From the NCBI GenBank assembly GCA_048262455.1, contig JBLXFD010000006.1:99095-163094 (forward strand): a DNA stretch of 64,000 nt, read 5' to 3'. The position numbers were made by a program, and so were the translations under genes. The notes under the pieces are model-generated. The model had not been told where the DNA came from. It did no database searches and saw nothing but the letters and a program-made list of their open reading frames with translations. Shown here one piece after another: positions 36,315 through 45,331 of the stretch. The DNA comes from Psychromarinibacter sp048262455. Lineage in GTDB: Bacteria; Pseudomonadota; Alphaproteobacteria; Rhodobacterales; Rhodobacteraceae. Position 1 is the stretch's first letter; every line of letters begins with the position of its first letter.

Positions 36315-37682
36315 TTACTCGGCGGCGGCCTGCCGCGGTACCCGGCGCTCGATGATCTCCTCGGCGACCAGGAAGGCCAGCTCCAGCGCCTGGCTGGCGT
36401 TGAGGCGCGGGTCGCAGGCGGTGTGGTAGCGGTCGGACAGATCCTCGTCCGCCACTGCCTGAACGCCGCCGGTGCATTCCGTCACGTCGTCGCCGGTCAA
36501 CTCGAAATGCACCCCGCCCGGCACCGTGCCCTCGGCGTTGTGGATGTCGAAGAACTCCTGCACCTCGCGCAGCACGCTGTCGAAGGGCCGGGTCTTGTAG
36601 CCCGACGAGGACTTGATCGTGTTGCCGTGCATCGGATCGCACGACCAGACCACCTTGGCCCCCTCCTCGGAGACCGCGCGCAGCAGCCGCGGCAGGTGGT
36701 CGCCCACCGTGCCCGCGCCGAACCGCGCGATCAGCGTCAGCCGCCCGGCCTCATTGCCCGGGTTCAGCGTCGCCATCAGCTTCTTGAGGTCGTCCGCGCT
36801 GGTGCTGGGCCCGCACTTCAGCCCGATCGGGTTCTGCACGCCGCGGCAGAATTCCACGTGCGCCCCGTCCGGCTGCCGGGTGCGGTCGCCGATCCAGATC
36901 ATGTGGCCCGAGCCCGCGATCTGCGCGCCGGTGGTGCTGTCGGTGCGGCACAGGGCCTCTTCGTATTCCAGCAGCAGCGCCTCGTGGCTGGTGTAGAAGT
37001 CCACCGTCGACATGTCGCGGTTGGTGGTGTCGCTGACGCCCGCGGCGGTCATGAAGTCCAGCGTGTCCTGCAGCCGGTTGGCGAGGTCGCGGTAACGCTC
37101 GGCCTCCTCGCGTTCGGTGAAGCCCAGCGTCCAGGCATGCACCCGGTGCACGTCGGCGAAACCGCCGGTCGAGAAGGCCCGCAGCAGGTTCAGCGTCGCC
37201 GCCGACTGGGTGTAGGCCTGCAGCATCTTCTGCGGGTTCGGGATCCGCGCCTCGGGCGTGAAGTCCAGGTCGTTGATGATGTCGCCGCGGTAGCTGGGCA
37301 GCTCGACCCCGTTCACCGTCTCGGTGGGGGCGGAACGCGGCTTGGCGAACTGGCCGGCCATGCGGCCCACCTTCACCACCGGTACCTTGGCGCCGAAGGT
37401 CAGCACCATGGCCATCTGCAACAGCACCTTGAAGGTGTCGCGGATGTTGTCGGCCGAGAAGGCGCCGAAGCTCTCGGCACAGTCACCGCCCTGCAGCAGG
37501 AAGGCCTCGCCGCGGGACACCGCCGCCAGTTTCTCGCGCAGCTTGCGCGCCTCGCCGGCGAAGACGAGCGGCGGATACTTGGCCAGCTGCGCCTCGACGG
37601 CATTCAGCGCGGCCTGGTCCACGTACTCGGGCATCTGGACCCGAGGCTTGGCGCGCCATCCAGATTTTTCCCACTTGCTCAT
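36315..37682 (-). CDS. aroG: class II 3-deoxy-7-phosphoheptulonate synthase
   Basis: First enzyme of the shikimate pathway, joining phosphoenolpyruvate and erythrose 4-phosphate. 455 residues, the plant/Mycobacterium-type class II form. Motifs: LLQGGDCAESF with a metal-binding Cys (residues near 81-91), RMAGQFAKPRS, WIGDRTRQPDGAHVEFCRG and VVWSCDPMHGNT. It is divergent from the GlxA-type regulator with a 164-base shared leader. Confidence 0.96.
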   Translation of the reverse strand: MSKWEKSGWRAKPRVQMPEYVDQAALNAVEAQLAKYPPLVFAGEARKLREKLAAVSRGEAFLLQGGDCAESFGAFSADNIRDTFKVLLQMAMVLTFGAKVPVVKVGRMAGQFAKPRSAPTETVNGVELPSYRGDIINDLDFTPEARIPNPQKMLQAYTQSAATLNLLRAFSTGGFADVHRVHAWTLGFTEREEAERYRDLANRLQDTLDFMTAAGVSDTTNRDMSTVDFYTSHEALLLEYEEALCRTDSTTGAQIAGSGHMIWIGDRTRQPDGAHVEFCRGVQNPIGLKCGPSTSADDLKKLMATLNPGNEAGRLTLIARFGAGTVGDHLPRLLRAVSEEGAKVVWSCDPMHGNTIKSSSGYKTRPFDSVLREVQEFFDIHNAEGTVPGGVHFELTGDDVTECTGGVQAVADEDLSDRYHTACDPRLNASQALELAFLVAEEIIERRVPRQAAAE

Positions 37683-37846
37683 CGTCTCACTCCAGCGAAT
37701 GCGTCAAAAGGTGCCTTGGTATAGAGGCAAGTGACCCTGTGCGAAACCGGGAAAATACCCCGGGCCGGTCCACCGCCCCGCCCGATGGCTCTTGATCCGC
37801 CTGCATAAAGCTGGTTCCGTCACCGCTCGAAGCGCGGGAGACGGCG

Positions 37847-38845
37847 GTGGCGCAGGTCAGACAGCTGGTGGAGACGACGACGGAGCCCGGCACCCGGCCG
37901 CGGCGCTTCGTCTTCGCGCTGCTCGACAACTTCTCGATGCTCTGCTTCTCCTGCGCGCTGGAGCCGCTGCGGCTGGCCAACCTGATGTCCGGCAAGGTGC
38001 TGTACGAATGGGTGCTGGCGGGCGAGGACGGCGAGGCCGCGCGCTGTTCCGCCGGCACGCGGTTCACCCTCGACATGGGGCTGGAAGAGCTGGGGCGCGA
38101 CGACACGGTGCTGGTCTGCGGCGGCATCGACGTGCAGGAGGCCACCACCCGCAAGATCGTCAACTGGCTGCGCCGCGAGGCGCGCCGGGGCGCGGTGGTG
38201 GGCGGGCTTTGCACCGCCGGCTACACCCTGGCGCGGGCCGGGCTGCTGGACGGCCGCCGCGCCACGATCCACTGGGAGAACCAGGACAGCTTCACCGAGG
38301 AATTCGACGAGGTGGAACTGACCCGCTCTGTCTTCGTGGTGGACGGCAACCGGATGACCGCGGCGGGCGGCACCGCCTCGATCGACCTGATGCTGAAGCT
38401 GATCGCCGACGACCACGGCGAGGACCTGGCCAACGCGGTGGCGGACCAGCTGATCTACAGCTCGATCCGCACCGACCGCGACACCCAGCGGCTGTCCGTG
38501 CCCACCCGCATCGGCGTGCGCCATCCCAAGCTGGGACAGGTGATCCGCATCATGGAGCAGGCGATCGAGGAGCCGATCAGCCCTGCCATCCTCGCCCGCG
38601 ACGTGGGCATGTCCACCCGGCAGCTGGAGCGTCTGTTCCGGCGCTACCTGAACCGCTCGCCCAAGCGCTACTACATGGAGTTGCGGCTCCAGAAGGCGCG
38701 CAACCTGCTGATGCAGACCGACATGAGCGTGATCAACGTGGCGCTGGCCTGCGGCTTCGCCAGCCCCTCGCATTTCTCCAAGTGCTACCGCGCCCATTAC
38801 GAGACCACGCCCTACCGCGAACGCGGCAGCCACGCCGCCCGCTGA
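37847..38845 (+). CDS. GlxA-type transcriptional regulator (DJ-1/PfpI + AraC)
   Basis: 332 residues starting with GTG. Residues about 20-195 have the DJ-1/PfpI fold (VLVCGGIDVQEATT, GGLCTAGYTLARAG with the nucleophile-elbow Cys), and residues about 225-325 an AraC helix pair (ILARDVGMSTRQLERLF, NVALACGFASPSHFSKCYR). Relatives regulate glycine betaine, carnitine or arginine use. The target here is not evident; the liv-type operon lies directly downstream and is one candidate. Confidence 0.9.
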   Translation: MAQVRQLVETTTEPGTRPRRFVFALLDNFSMLCFSCALEPLRLANLMSGKVLYEWVLAGEDGEAARCSAGTRFTLDMGLEELGRDDTVLVCGGIDVQEATTRKIVNWLRREARRGAVVGGLCTAGYTLARAGLLDGRRATIHWENQDSFTEEFDEVELTRSVFVVDGNRMTAAGGTASIDLMLKLIADDHGEDLANAVADQLIYSSIRTDRDTQRLSVPTRIGVRHPKLGQVIRIMEQAIEEPISPAILARDVGMSTRQLERLFRRYLNRSPKRYYMELRLQKARNLLMQTDMSVINVALACGFASPSHFSKCYRAHYETTPYRERGSHAAR

Positions 38846-38989
38846 GGCCGCGCCGGGGCCCGGGCGGGCCCCCTGACCCTTGCCATTCAATGCGATGACG
38901 CCGGGAAAGGTGCGAAAAGCACCACTTGCCTTTTTTCGCGGCGCCGTCTTAGCTCGCTCCAGTCTTTTGGACCAACAAGGGAGATAACA

Positions 38990-40186
38990 ATGAAAAAGCT
39001 GCTCATGGCTTCCGCCGCAATTGCCGCGATGACCGGGGGCGCCCATGCCGCCGCCCATTCCGACGGCGTCAAGATCGGCGTCCTGCTGGGCTTCACCGGA
39101 CCGCTGGAATCGCTGGCCCCGCCGATCGCGGCCGGCGCCAAGAAGGCGATCGACGAGATCAACGCCGCCGGCACCTTCATGGACGGCGCCATGGTCAGCG
39201 CGGTGGAAGGCGATTCCACCTGTGTCGACGCCGCCGCCGCCACCGCCGCCGCAGAGCGGATGGTGACCAGCGAGGGCGTGGCCGGCATCGTCGGCGCCAT
39301 GTGCTCCGGCGCCACCGGCGCGGTCTTCTCCAACGTCTCGCGCCCCAACGGCATCGTGCAGATCTCGCCCTCGTCCACCTCGCCGGGCCTGACCACCATC
39401 GAGGATGACGGGCTGTTCTTCCGCCTCGCCCCCTCGGACGCGCGCCAGGGCGAGCTGATGGCAGAGATCATCATGGGCCGCGGCATCGACAGCGTCGCCC
39501 TGACCTACACCAACAACGACTACGGCAAGGGCCTTGCCGACAGCTTCCAGTCCGCCTTCGAGGCGGCCGGCGGCACGGTGACGATCAGCGCCGCGCACGA
39601 GGATGGCAAGGCGGACTACTCTGCCGAGATCGGCTCTCTCGCCTCGGCCGGCGGCGATGCGCTGGTGGTTGCGGGCTACGTGGACCAGGGCGGCTCGGGC
39701 GTGATCCGCAGCGCGCTGGACAGCGGCGCCTTCGACACCTTCGTGCTGCCCGACGGCATGATCTCCGGCGTGCTGGAGCAGAACTTCGGCTCCGAGCTTG
39801 ACGGCTCCTTCGGCCAGCACCCGGCGTCCGAGAACGAGGGCGCGGGCATGCTGGAAGAGATGCTGGCGGCCGACGGTGTCGACGGCACCTCGCCCTACGC
39901 TAAGGAAGGCTATGACAGCGCGGCGGTGATGCTGCTGGCGATGGCCGCCGCAGGGTCCACCGACGGGGCCGCGGTGGCCGCCAAGGTCATGGACGTGGCG
40001 AACGCGCCCGGCGAGAAGATCATGCCCGGCGAGCTGGCCAAGGCGCTGGAACTGATCGCCGCGGGCACCGACATCGACTACGTCGGCGCCTCCGACGTGG
40101 AACTGATCGGGCCCGGCGAGGCCGCGGGCACCTACCGCGAGATCGAGTTCAAGGGCGGCAAGATGGAAGCGGTGAAGTTCCACTAA
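38990..40186 (+). CDS. branched-chain amino-acid type ABC transporter substrate-binding protein
   Basis: Periplasmic receptor of the Peripla_BP_6/LivJ family, 398 residues. Signal peptide MKKLLMASAAIAAMTGGAHA, then VKIGVLLGFTGPLESLAPPI and IVGAMCSGATGAV. The ligand may be a branched-chain amino acid, an amide or a related compound; sequence alone does not say. An AAGGGAG site precedes the start. It heads a long operon that also carries livG, livF, livH, livM and five small secreted proteins. Confidence 0.92.
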   Translation: MKKLLMASAAIAAMTGGAHAAAHSDGVKIGVLLGFTGPLESLAPPIAAGAKKAIDEINAAGTFMDGAMVSAVEGDSTCVDAAAATAAAERMVTSEGVAGIVGAMCSGATGAVFSNVSRPNGIVQISPSSTSPGLTTIEDDGLFFRLAPSDARQGELMAEIIMGRGIDSVALTYTNNDYGKGLADSFQSAFEAAGGTVTISAAHEDGKADYSAEIGSLASAGGDALVVAGYVDQGGSGVIRSALDSGAFDTFVLPDGMISGVLEQNFGSELDGSFGQHPASENEGAGMLEEMLAADGVDGTSPYAKEGYDSAAVMLLAMAAAGSTDGAAVAAKVMDVANAPGEKIMPGELAKALELIAAGTDIDYVGASDVELIGPGEAAGTYREIEFKGGKMEAVKFH

Positions 40187-40210
40187 GCCCCCTTCCCCAC
40201 CACACCACAG

Positions 40211-40235
40211 GCAGCCCGGCCCCGTGCCGGGCTGC
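40211..40235 (+). promoter_or_regulatory. hairpin between binding protein and livG
   Basis: GCAGCCCGGC (40211-40220) pairs perfectly with GCCGGGCTGC (40226-40235), with a five-base loop. No T run follows. It is placed to stabilise the binding-protein mRNA or lower downstream expression, like the pstS hairpin. Confidence 0.7.
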
Positions 40236-40256
40236 CCGCAAGGAAAGGCCCCCGCG

Positions 40257-41033
40257 ATGATCGTGGTCGAGGACCTGCACAAGCATTTCGGCGGCTTCCG
40301 CGCGGTGGACGGCGCCTCGCTGACCATCGCGGAAGGCTCCATCACCGGGCTGATCGGCCCCAATGGCGCCGGCAAGACCACCCTGTTCAACCTGATCGCG
40401 GGGGTGCTGAAGCCCTCCTCGGGCCGGGTGCTGATGGGCGGCGAGGACATCACCGGTCTGCCCCCGCACGAATTGTTCGCCAAGGGCCTGCTGCGCACCT
40501 TCCAGATCGCCCATGAATTCGCCTCGATGACGGTGCGCGAGAACCTGATGATGGTGCCCGACGACCAGTCCGGCGAGACCCTGTGGAACGCCTGGTTCCA
40601 CCGCCGCCGGGTGGCAGAGGAAGAACGCACGGTCGCCAAACGCGCCGATGAGGTGCTGGAATTCCTCACTATCGATCATCTTGCGGACGAAAAGGCAGGA
40701 AACCTCTCCGGCGGACAGAAAAAACTGCTAGAGTTGGGGCGCACGATGATGGTGGAGGCCCGGGTGGTCTTTCTTGATGAAGTCGGCGCAGGCGTGAACC
40801 GCACCCTGCTCAATACCATCGGAGACGCGATCCTGCGGCTGAACCGGGAACGCGGCTATACCTTCTGCATGATCGAGCACGACATGGATTTCATCGGCCG
40901 CCTCTGCGACCCGGTCATCTGCATGGCCGAGGGCAAGGTGCTGGCCGAAGGCAGCATCGACCAGATCAAGTCAAACGAGCAGGTGATCGAGGCGTATCTC
41001 GGCACCGGCCTCAAGAACAAGGTGGCCTCGTGA
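40257..41033 (+). CDS. livG: ABC transporter ATP-binding protein LivG type
   Basis: 258 residues from MIVVEDLHKHFGGFRAVDG. Walker A GPNGAGKTT, signature LSGGQKKLLELGR. The Walker B region reads VVFLDEVGAGVN, where LDEP with Pro is the usual form; the catalytic Glu remains. A pocket of lower-GC codons spans about 40660-40800. An in-frame ATG at 40224 would overlap the hairpin and is less likely. Confidence 0.92.
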   Translation: MIVVEDLHKHFGGFRAVDGASLTIAEGSITGLIGPNGAGKTTLFNLIAGVLKPSSGRVLMGGEDITGLPPHELFAKGLLRTFQIAHEFASMTVRENLMMVPDDQSGETLWNAWFHRRRVAEEERTVAKRADEVLEFLTIDHLADEKAGNLSGGQKKLLELGRTMMVEARVVFLDEVGAGVNRTLLNTIGDAILRLNRERGYTFCMIEHDMDFIGRLCDPVICMAEGKVLAEGSIDQIKSNEQVIEAYLGTGLKNKVAS

Positions 41034-41194
41034 GCCGCGGGCGCGCCCTCGCCCCGGCCTGCCTCGCCGCCCTTCCCGAACCCGCCGCGCGATGCGGCTG
41101 CCCCACCCAATGGAATCCGGACCCAAAGGCTCGGTAACGACGGGCGCACAGGCGCCCCAACGACGAAAGAAAAAAACACAACGAGGGCAAGACC

Positions 41195-41749
41195 ATGCAG
41201 AAGACCATCATCGCGCTTTGCGCGCTCGCGGGCGTGCTTCACGCCGCGCCGGCCATCACCCAGGCTTCGGAACCGGAGAACGAGGGGTGCCGGCAGGTGC
41301 ACGACAAGGTGGCCTTCTGCGGCGCCGCCCAGGCCTGGGCCAAGATGCCCACGCGGCAGGTGAACGGGGTGGCGATGTTCCGCAATTCCGCAACGGGGTT
41401 CGGCAAGGTGATCGTCGAAAACATCAAGCCCGGGCAGGTCACCCGCAAGCAGGTCGAGAACGCGATCCTGTTCGACCTCGCGGCCAAGCAGGCCGGGCCC
41501 GGCGGCAAGTTCAGCGTCGACCGGCTGGAGGGCGGCGAGGTGGACGGCAAGCCGGTGGGCAGCCTGGAATACGACCTGACCAGCCGCGACTCCCTGCTGC
41601 GGACGCTGCACAGCTACGTGGTGCAGGACGACCTGCTGATCCAGTTCATCACCATCACCTCGGACAGTACCGCCGACACGCGGGCGCGTTCGATCCACAA
41701 GGATTTCCTGGGCGGCTTCCAGATAACCAAGCCGGCCCCGCTTTTGTGA
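41195..41749 (+). CDS. secreted protein of unknown function, CX9C family A (first copy)
   Basis: 184 residues with signal peptide MQKTIIALCALAGVLHA. The mature start has Cys32 and Cys42 in GCRQVHDKVAFCGAAQAWAKMP-like order, that is CX9C followed by W and a Pro. The next gene has the same CX9C-VAFC-W-P arrangement, so the two are tandem paralogs. The C-terminal half is hydrophilic and has no motif I recognise. It starts 161 bases after livG. The role is unknown; location in the liv operon suggests help in ligand capture or regulation of the receptor. Confidence 0.85.
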   Translation: MQKTIIALCALAGVLHAAPAITQASEPENEGCRQVHDKVAFCGAAQAWAKMPTRQVNGVAMFRNSATGFGKVIVENIKPGQVTRKQVENAILFDLAAKQAGPGGKFSVDRLEGGEVDGKPVGSLEYDLTSRDSLLRTLHSYVVQDDLLIQFITITSDSTADTRARSIHKDFLGGFQITKPAPLL

Positions 41750-41756
41750 GGACACC

Positions 41757-42263
41757 ATGCGAGCATTCCTGATCGCGCTTCTGGCCACGGCGCTTCCCGC
41801 GGCCGCGGGCGCGGCCTGCAGCGACATCACCCCCGAGGTGGCCTTCTGCCCCGAGGGCACGATGTGGGAGGGGCTGCCCCATCACCGGGCCGGCACCGAC
41901 CCCGAGGCGACCCTGTGGGAGACCTCGGACCTTGCCATGGTGATCGCCACCCTGCCGGTGGTCTTCGAGACCGGCACGGTCGAGGTGGGCCAGCGCGAAC
42001 TGGCGAAGTTCATCGACGACATGGCCAAGCCCCCCGCCGCCTCCGAGGAAATCGCCCGCTTCGCCCCCCTGGGCGAGGCGGCGCCGGTCTACGCCCGCGT
42101 CACCCGGCAGGCGGAGGCCGGGACGGTGGAATACGTCTCGCTTTATGCCATCGGGCCGGACATCCTGATGATCCAGACCGTGGCCAACGACGTGAAGCTG
42201 ACCCAGGACCACGGGCTGCGCCACGAACAGGCGCTGCGATCGCTGGTGGAGACGGGGCTGTGA
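41757..42263 (+). CDS. secreted protein of unknown function, CX9C family A (second copy)
   Basis: 168 residues with signal peptide MRAFLIALLATALPAAAGA and Cys21-X9-Cys31 in CSDITPEVAFC, then MWEGLP. Spacing and the VAFC, Trp and Pro match the preceding gene. It begins seven bases after that gene and its stop is overlapped by the livF start (GTGA), so it is in the same translated unit. No enzyme motif is evident. Confidence 0.85.
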   Translation: MRAFLIALLATALPAAAGAACSDITPEVAFCPEGTMWEGLPHHRAGTDPEATLWETSDLAMVIATLPVVFETGTVEVGQRELAKFIDDMAKPPAASEEIARFAPLGEAAPVYARVTRQAEAGTVEYVSLYAIGPDILMIQTVANDVKLTQDHGLRHEQALRSLVETGL

Positions 42264-43009
42264 GCGCCGCGCCCGCCCCCGCCCCCGCCGCCACTGCCGG
42301 AGAGCCCTTCCTGATCGGCGAGGAGATGACCGGCGGTTACGGCAGCGGCGCCGACATCCTGCACGGCTGCACCCTGGCGGTGGAGCGCGGGCAGATCGCC
42401 GTCATCGTCGGCCCCAACGGCGCCGGCAAGTCCACCGCGATGAAGGCGGTGTTCGGCATGCTCGACCTGCGCGGCGGCGACGTGCGGCTGAACGGCGAAA
42501 GCATCGCTTCGCTGACCCCGCAGGCGCGGGTGGCCAAGGGGATGGCCTTCGTGCCGCAAACCTCGAACGTCTTCACCTCGCTGACGGTGGAGGAGAACCT
42601 TGAAATGGGCGCCTTCCTGCGCCGCGACGACACCGCGCGCACCATGGCGCAGGTCTACGACCTGTTTCCCATCCTCAAGGACAAGCGCCGCCAGAAGGCC
42701 GGCGAGTTGTCGGGCGGTCAGCGCCAGCAGGTGGCGGTGGGCCGCGCCCTGATGACCGAGCCGCAGGTGCTGATGCTGGACGAGCCGACCGCCGGGGTTT
42801 CCCCCATCGTGATGGACGAGCTGTTCGACCGGATCATCGAGGTGGCGCGCACCGGTATTTCGATCCTGATGGTGGAACAGAACGCCCGCCAGGCGCTGGC
42901 CATCGCCGATCGCGGCTACGTTCTGGTCCAGGGGGCCAACCGCTTTACCGACACCGGCGAGGCGCTGTTGAACGACCCCGAGGTACGGCGGAGCTTCCTT
43001 GGCGGATGA
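42260..43009 (+). CDS. livF: ABC transporter ATP-binding protein LivF type
   Basis: 249 residues from a GTG that overlaps the previous stop; the long frame upstream of it is a shadow. An Ala/Pro-rich leader of about 15 residues precedes FLIGEEMTGGYGSGADI. Walker A GPNGAGKST, signature LSGGQRQQVAVGRAL, Walker B VLMLDEPTAGVSP. It works with LivG as the paired ATPases of the importer. The stop overlaps the next start by four bases. Confidence 0.93.
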   Translation: MSAAPAPAPAATAGEPFLIGEEMTGGYGSGADILHGCTLAVERGQIAVIVGPNGAGKSTAMKAVFGMLDLRGGDVRLNGESIASLTPQARVAKGMAFVPQTSNVFTSLTVEENLEMGAFLRRDDTARTMAQVYDLFPILKDKRRQKAGELSGGQRQQVAVGRALMTEPQVLMLDEPTAGVSPIVMDELFDRIIEVARTGISILMVEQNARQALAIADRGYVLVQGANRFTDTGEALLNDPEVRRSFLGG

Positions 43010-43425
43010 AACCCCCTTGCAGTCAGATGCTTGCGCGGCGAGGCTCATCCCGCTGCCTGTCCCCGGCGCTTCTGGCGCTGCTTTGCGCGGCCGGTCCCGC
43101 CGGGGCCGAACGGCTGGACTGCACCCTGACCTGCGCCCAGCCCGCCTGCCCCTCGGCCACCCTCCGGCTTGGCTTCCTGCTGGACCGCAACCAGTTCCTG
43201 CCCCCCGCCTACCCCGACGACCCGCCGCAGCGGCTGCTGACCGAGGTGGAGCTGAACGGCAACCGCTTTCCCGCCGAACCCATCCTGATGGCCGACGGCA
43301 CCCGCGGCTTCTGGACCGAGGCCGCGCCGCGCATGTTCACGCTGGACCCCGAGGGGCTGGCGACCTACAGCGACCTTGCTGCCGGGCTGACCGCCACGGG
43401 GACCTGCGAGGAGGCATCGCGATGA
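43006..43425 (+). CDS. secreted four-cysteine protein, family B (first copy)
   Basis: 139 residues, starting in an ATGA overlap with livF; a start at Met8 is also possible. After a signal peptide ending at PAGA, mature Cys39, Cys43 and Cys48 stand in DCTLTCAQPAC, and Cys134 is five residues before the C-terminus. Two further genes downstream repeat the same plan of a three-Cys N-terminal cluster plus a C-terminal Cys. No function is recognised; disulfide bonding in the periplasm is expected. Confidence 0.8.
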   Translation: MKPPCSQMLARRGSSRCLSPALLALLCAAGPAGAERLDCTLTCAQPACPSATLRLGFLLDRNQFLPPAYPDDPPQRLLTEVELNGNRFPAEPILMADGTRGFWTEAAPRMFTLDPEGLATYSDLAAGLTATGTCEEASR

Positions 43426-43814
43426 CGTCAATACCGCCTTTCAAGGCGTTGCTTCTGCTGGCTTTCGTCGCCCCCGCCGCGGCCATGGCGGAGGGCAACC
43501 GCCTTGCCGTCGACTGCACCGTCACCACCGACTGCGGCCCCCTCGGCGACTGCACCGCCTCGGACGCGCCGCACAGCTTCGCGTTCCAGCCGACCGGCAC
43601 CGACGCCGCCGGCATCCTGATGACCGTCACCCGCGACGGCACCCCTCACGAGGCCCGCCAGCGCGACCCGGTGGCGCCGCTGGAGTGGGCCGAGGGCGAC
43701 ACGCTCCACCTCCTCGTGCCGTCCAGCGCCGACAGTGCGATCTGGATCACCCAGAAGCTGCAGGGCGGCCTTTCCGCGCGCACGCGCTTTCTGTCATGTC
43801 CCGGACTGGGGTAA
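43422..43814 (+). CDS. secreted four-cysteine protein, family B (second copy)
   Basis: 130 residues beginning at the ATGA overlap with the previous gene. Signal peptide ends near AAAMA. Cys32, Cys38 and Cys44 in DCTVTTDCGPLGDC (CX5CX5C) and Cys126 in FLSCPGLG. Same architecture as its neighbours on both sides. The frame continues upstream as an in-frame shadow of livF, which is discarded. Confidence 0.8.
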   Translation: MTSIPPFKALLLLAFVAPAAAMAEGNRLAVDCTVTTDCGPLGDCTASDAPHSFAFQPTGTDAAGILMTVTRDGTPHEARQRDPVAPLEWAEGDTLHLLVPSSADSAIWITQKLQGGLSARTRFLSCPGLG

Positions 43815-43819
43815 ACACG

Positions 43820-44239
43820 ATGAGACACAACTACATGCACCGCGTCCTTCACGCCGCCCTGCTGGTCCTCCCGCTCGCCGCCCCGGCGGCGGCCGACCCC
43901 CAGGCCGGCTATACCTGCACCTACGAGTCCTCCTGCGCCCCCGACGGCGGCTGCGGCCCGCACGAACCCTTCACCCAGAGCTTCCAGCGGGAATCCTCGG
44001 CCGAGAACCTCTGGCTCTACGTCACCGAGGCCGGCGCGGTGGAGGGCATGGCGCTGGCCGGCCCCGAGAGCGGCACCGAGACGCTGGTGCTGGTCTTCCC
44101 GCCGCTCGAGGGCGAGAACGGCGCGCTGCTGCTGACCCGCGCCCCGGACGGCAGCGCGGTGCTCAGCCAGCACGGCACCGCCGCCGAGGACGGGCGCGCG
44201 GTGGCGATCACCTATCACGGCACCTGCGAGCAGGGCTGA
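43820..44239 (+). CDS. secreted four-cysteine protein, family B (third copy)
   Basis: 139 residues from the ATG at 43820. Signal peptide ending at APAAA; Cys33, Cys39 and Cys45 in TCTYESSCAPDGGC (CX5CX5C), and Cys136 in YHGTCEQG. It ends the block of three family B paralogs and is 75-81 bases ahead of the permease gene. No known domain is visible. Confidence 0.8.
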   Translation: MRHNYMHRVLHAALLVLPLAAPAAADPQAGYTCTYESSCAPDGGCGPHEPFTQSFQRESSAENLWLYVTEAGAVEGMALAGPESGTETLVLVFPPLEGENGALLLTRAPDGSAVLSQHGTAAEDGRAVAITYHGTCEQG

Positions 44240-44320
44240 CAGGACAAGGAACCCGGACGCGATGCGGATGAACATGACGGCGCCCCTGCCCCGGCAGCAC
44301 GGCCAGACCGGAGGATGGCG

Positions 44321-45331
44321 ATGGACCTGCTGAACGGCTTCGTGGCACTGGCCAACTTCGTGCTGATCCCCGCCACCGCCTATGGCGCCCAGCTGGCGCT
44401 GGGGGCGCTGGGGGTGACGCTGATCTACGGGATCCTGCGGTTCTCCAACTTCGCCCACGGCGACACCATGGCCTTCGGCGCGATGGTCACCATCCTGCTG
44501 ACCTGGTGGCTGCAGGGCGCCGGCGTCAGCCTTGGCCCGCTGCCCACGGCGCTGCTGGCCCTGCCGGTGGGCATCGCCGTCACCGCCCTGCTGGTGCTGG
44601 GCACCGACCGGGTGATCTATGCCTTCTACCGGGAACGGAAGGCAAAGCCGGTGGTGCTGGTGATCGTCTCCATGGGCGTGATGTTCATGATGAACGGCGT
44701 GGTCCGCTTCATCATCGGCCCCGACGACCAGAACTTCGCCGACGGCGAGCGCTTCATCATCAGCGCCCGGGAGTTCCGCGACTGGACCGGGCTGGACGAG
44801 GCGCTGGCCTTCCGCACCAGCCAGGCGCTGACCATCGTCACGGCGGTGATCGTGGTGGCGCTGCTGTTCTGGTTCCTGAACCACACCCGCACCGGCAAGT
44901 CCATGCGCGCCTATTCCGACAACGAGGACCTGGCGCTGCTGTCCGGCATCAACCCCGAGCGCGTGGTGGCCATCACCTGGATCATCGTGGCGGCGCTGGC
45001 GACGGTGGCGGGGGTGCTTTACGGGCTGGACAAGACCTTCAAGCCCTTCACCTACTTCCAGCTGCTGCTGCCGATCTTCGCCTCGGCCATCGTCGGCGGG
45101 CTGGGCTCGCCCCTTGGCGCCATCGTGGGCGGCTTCGTCATCGCCTATTCCGAGGTGGCGGTCACCTACGCCTGGAAGAAGGTGCTGGGCTACATGGCGC
45201 CGGGGGGGTGGGAACCCGACAGCCTGGTGCAGCTGATGTCCACCGACTACAAGTTCGCGGTCAGCTTCGTGATCCTGGTGATCGTGCTGCTGTTCCGCCC
45301 CACCGGCATCTTCCAGGGGAAAGTGGCATGA
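44321..45331 (+). CDS. livH: ABC transporter permease LivH type
   Basis: About 336 residues and eight or so hydrophobic segments, with LGVTLIYGILRFSNFAHGD, typical of LivH permeases, at the N-terminus. The ATG at 44321 is preferred over 44315 because GGAGG sits only immediately before the latter. Its stop overlaps livM (ATGA). Confidence 0.92.
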   Translation: MDLLNGFVALANFVLIPATAYGAQLALGALGVTLIYGILRFSNFAHGDTMAFGAMVTILLTWWLQGAGVSLGPLPTALLALPVGIAVTALLVLGTDRVIYAFYRERKAKPVVLVIVSMGVMFMMNGVVRFIIGPDDQNFADGERFIISAREFRDWTGLDEALAFRTSQALTIVTAVIVVALLFWFLNHTRTGKSMRAYSDNEDLALLSGINPERVVAITWIIVAALATVAGVLYGLDKTFKPFTYFQLLLPIFASAIVGGLGSPLGAIVGGFVIAYSEVAVTYAWKKVLGYMAPGGWEPDSLVQLMSTDYKFAVSFVILVIVLLFRPTGIFQGKVA

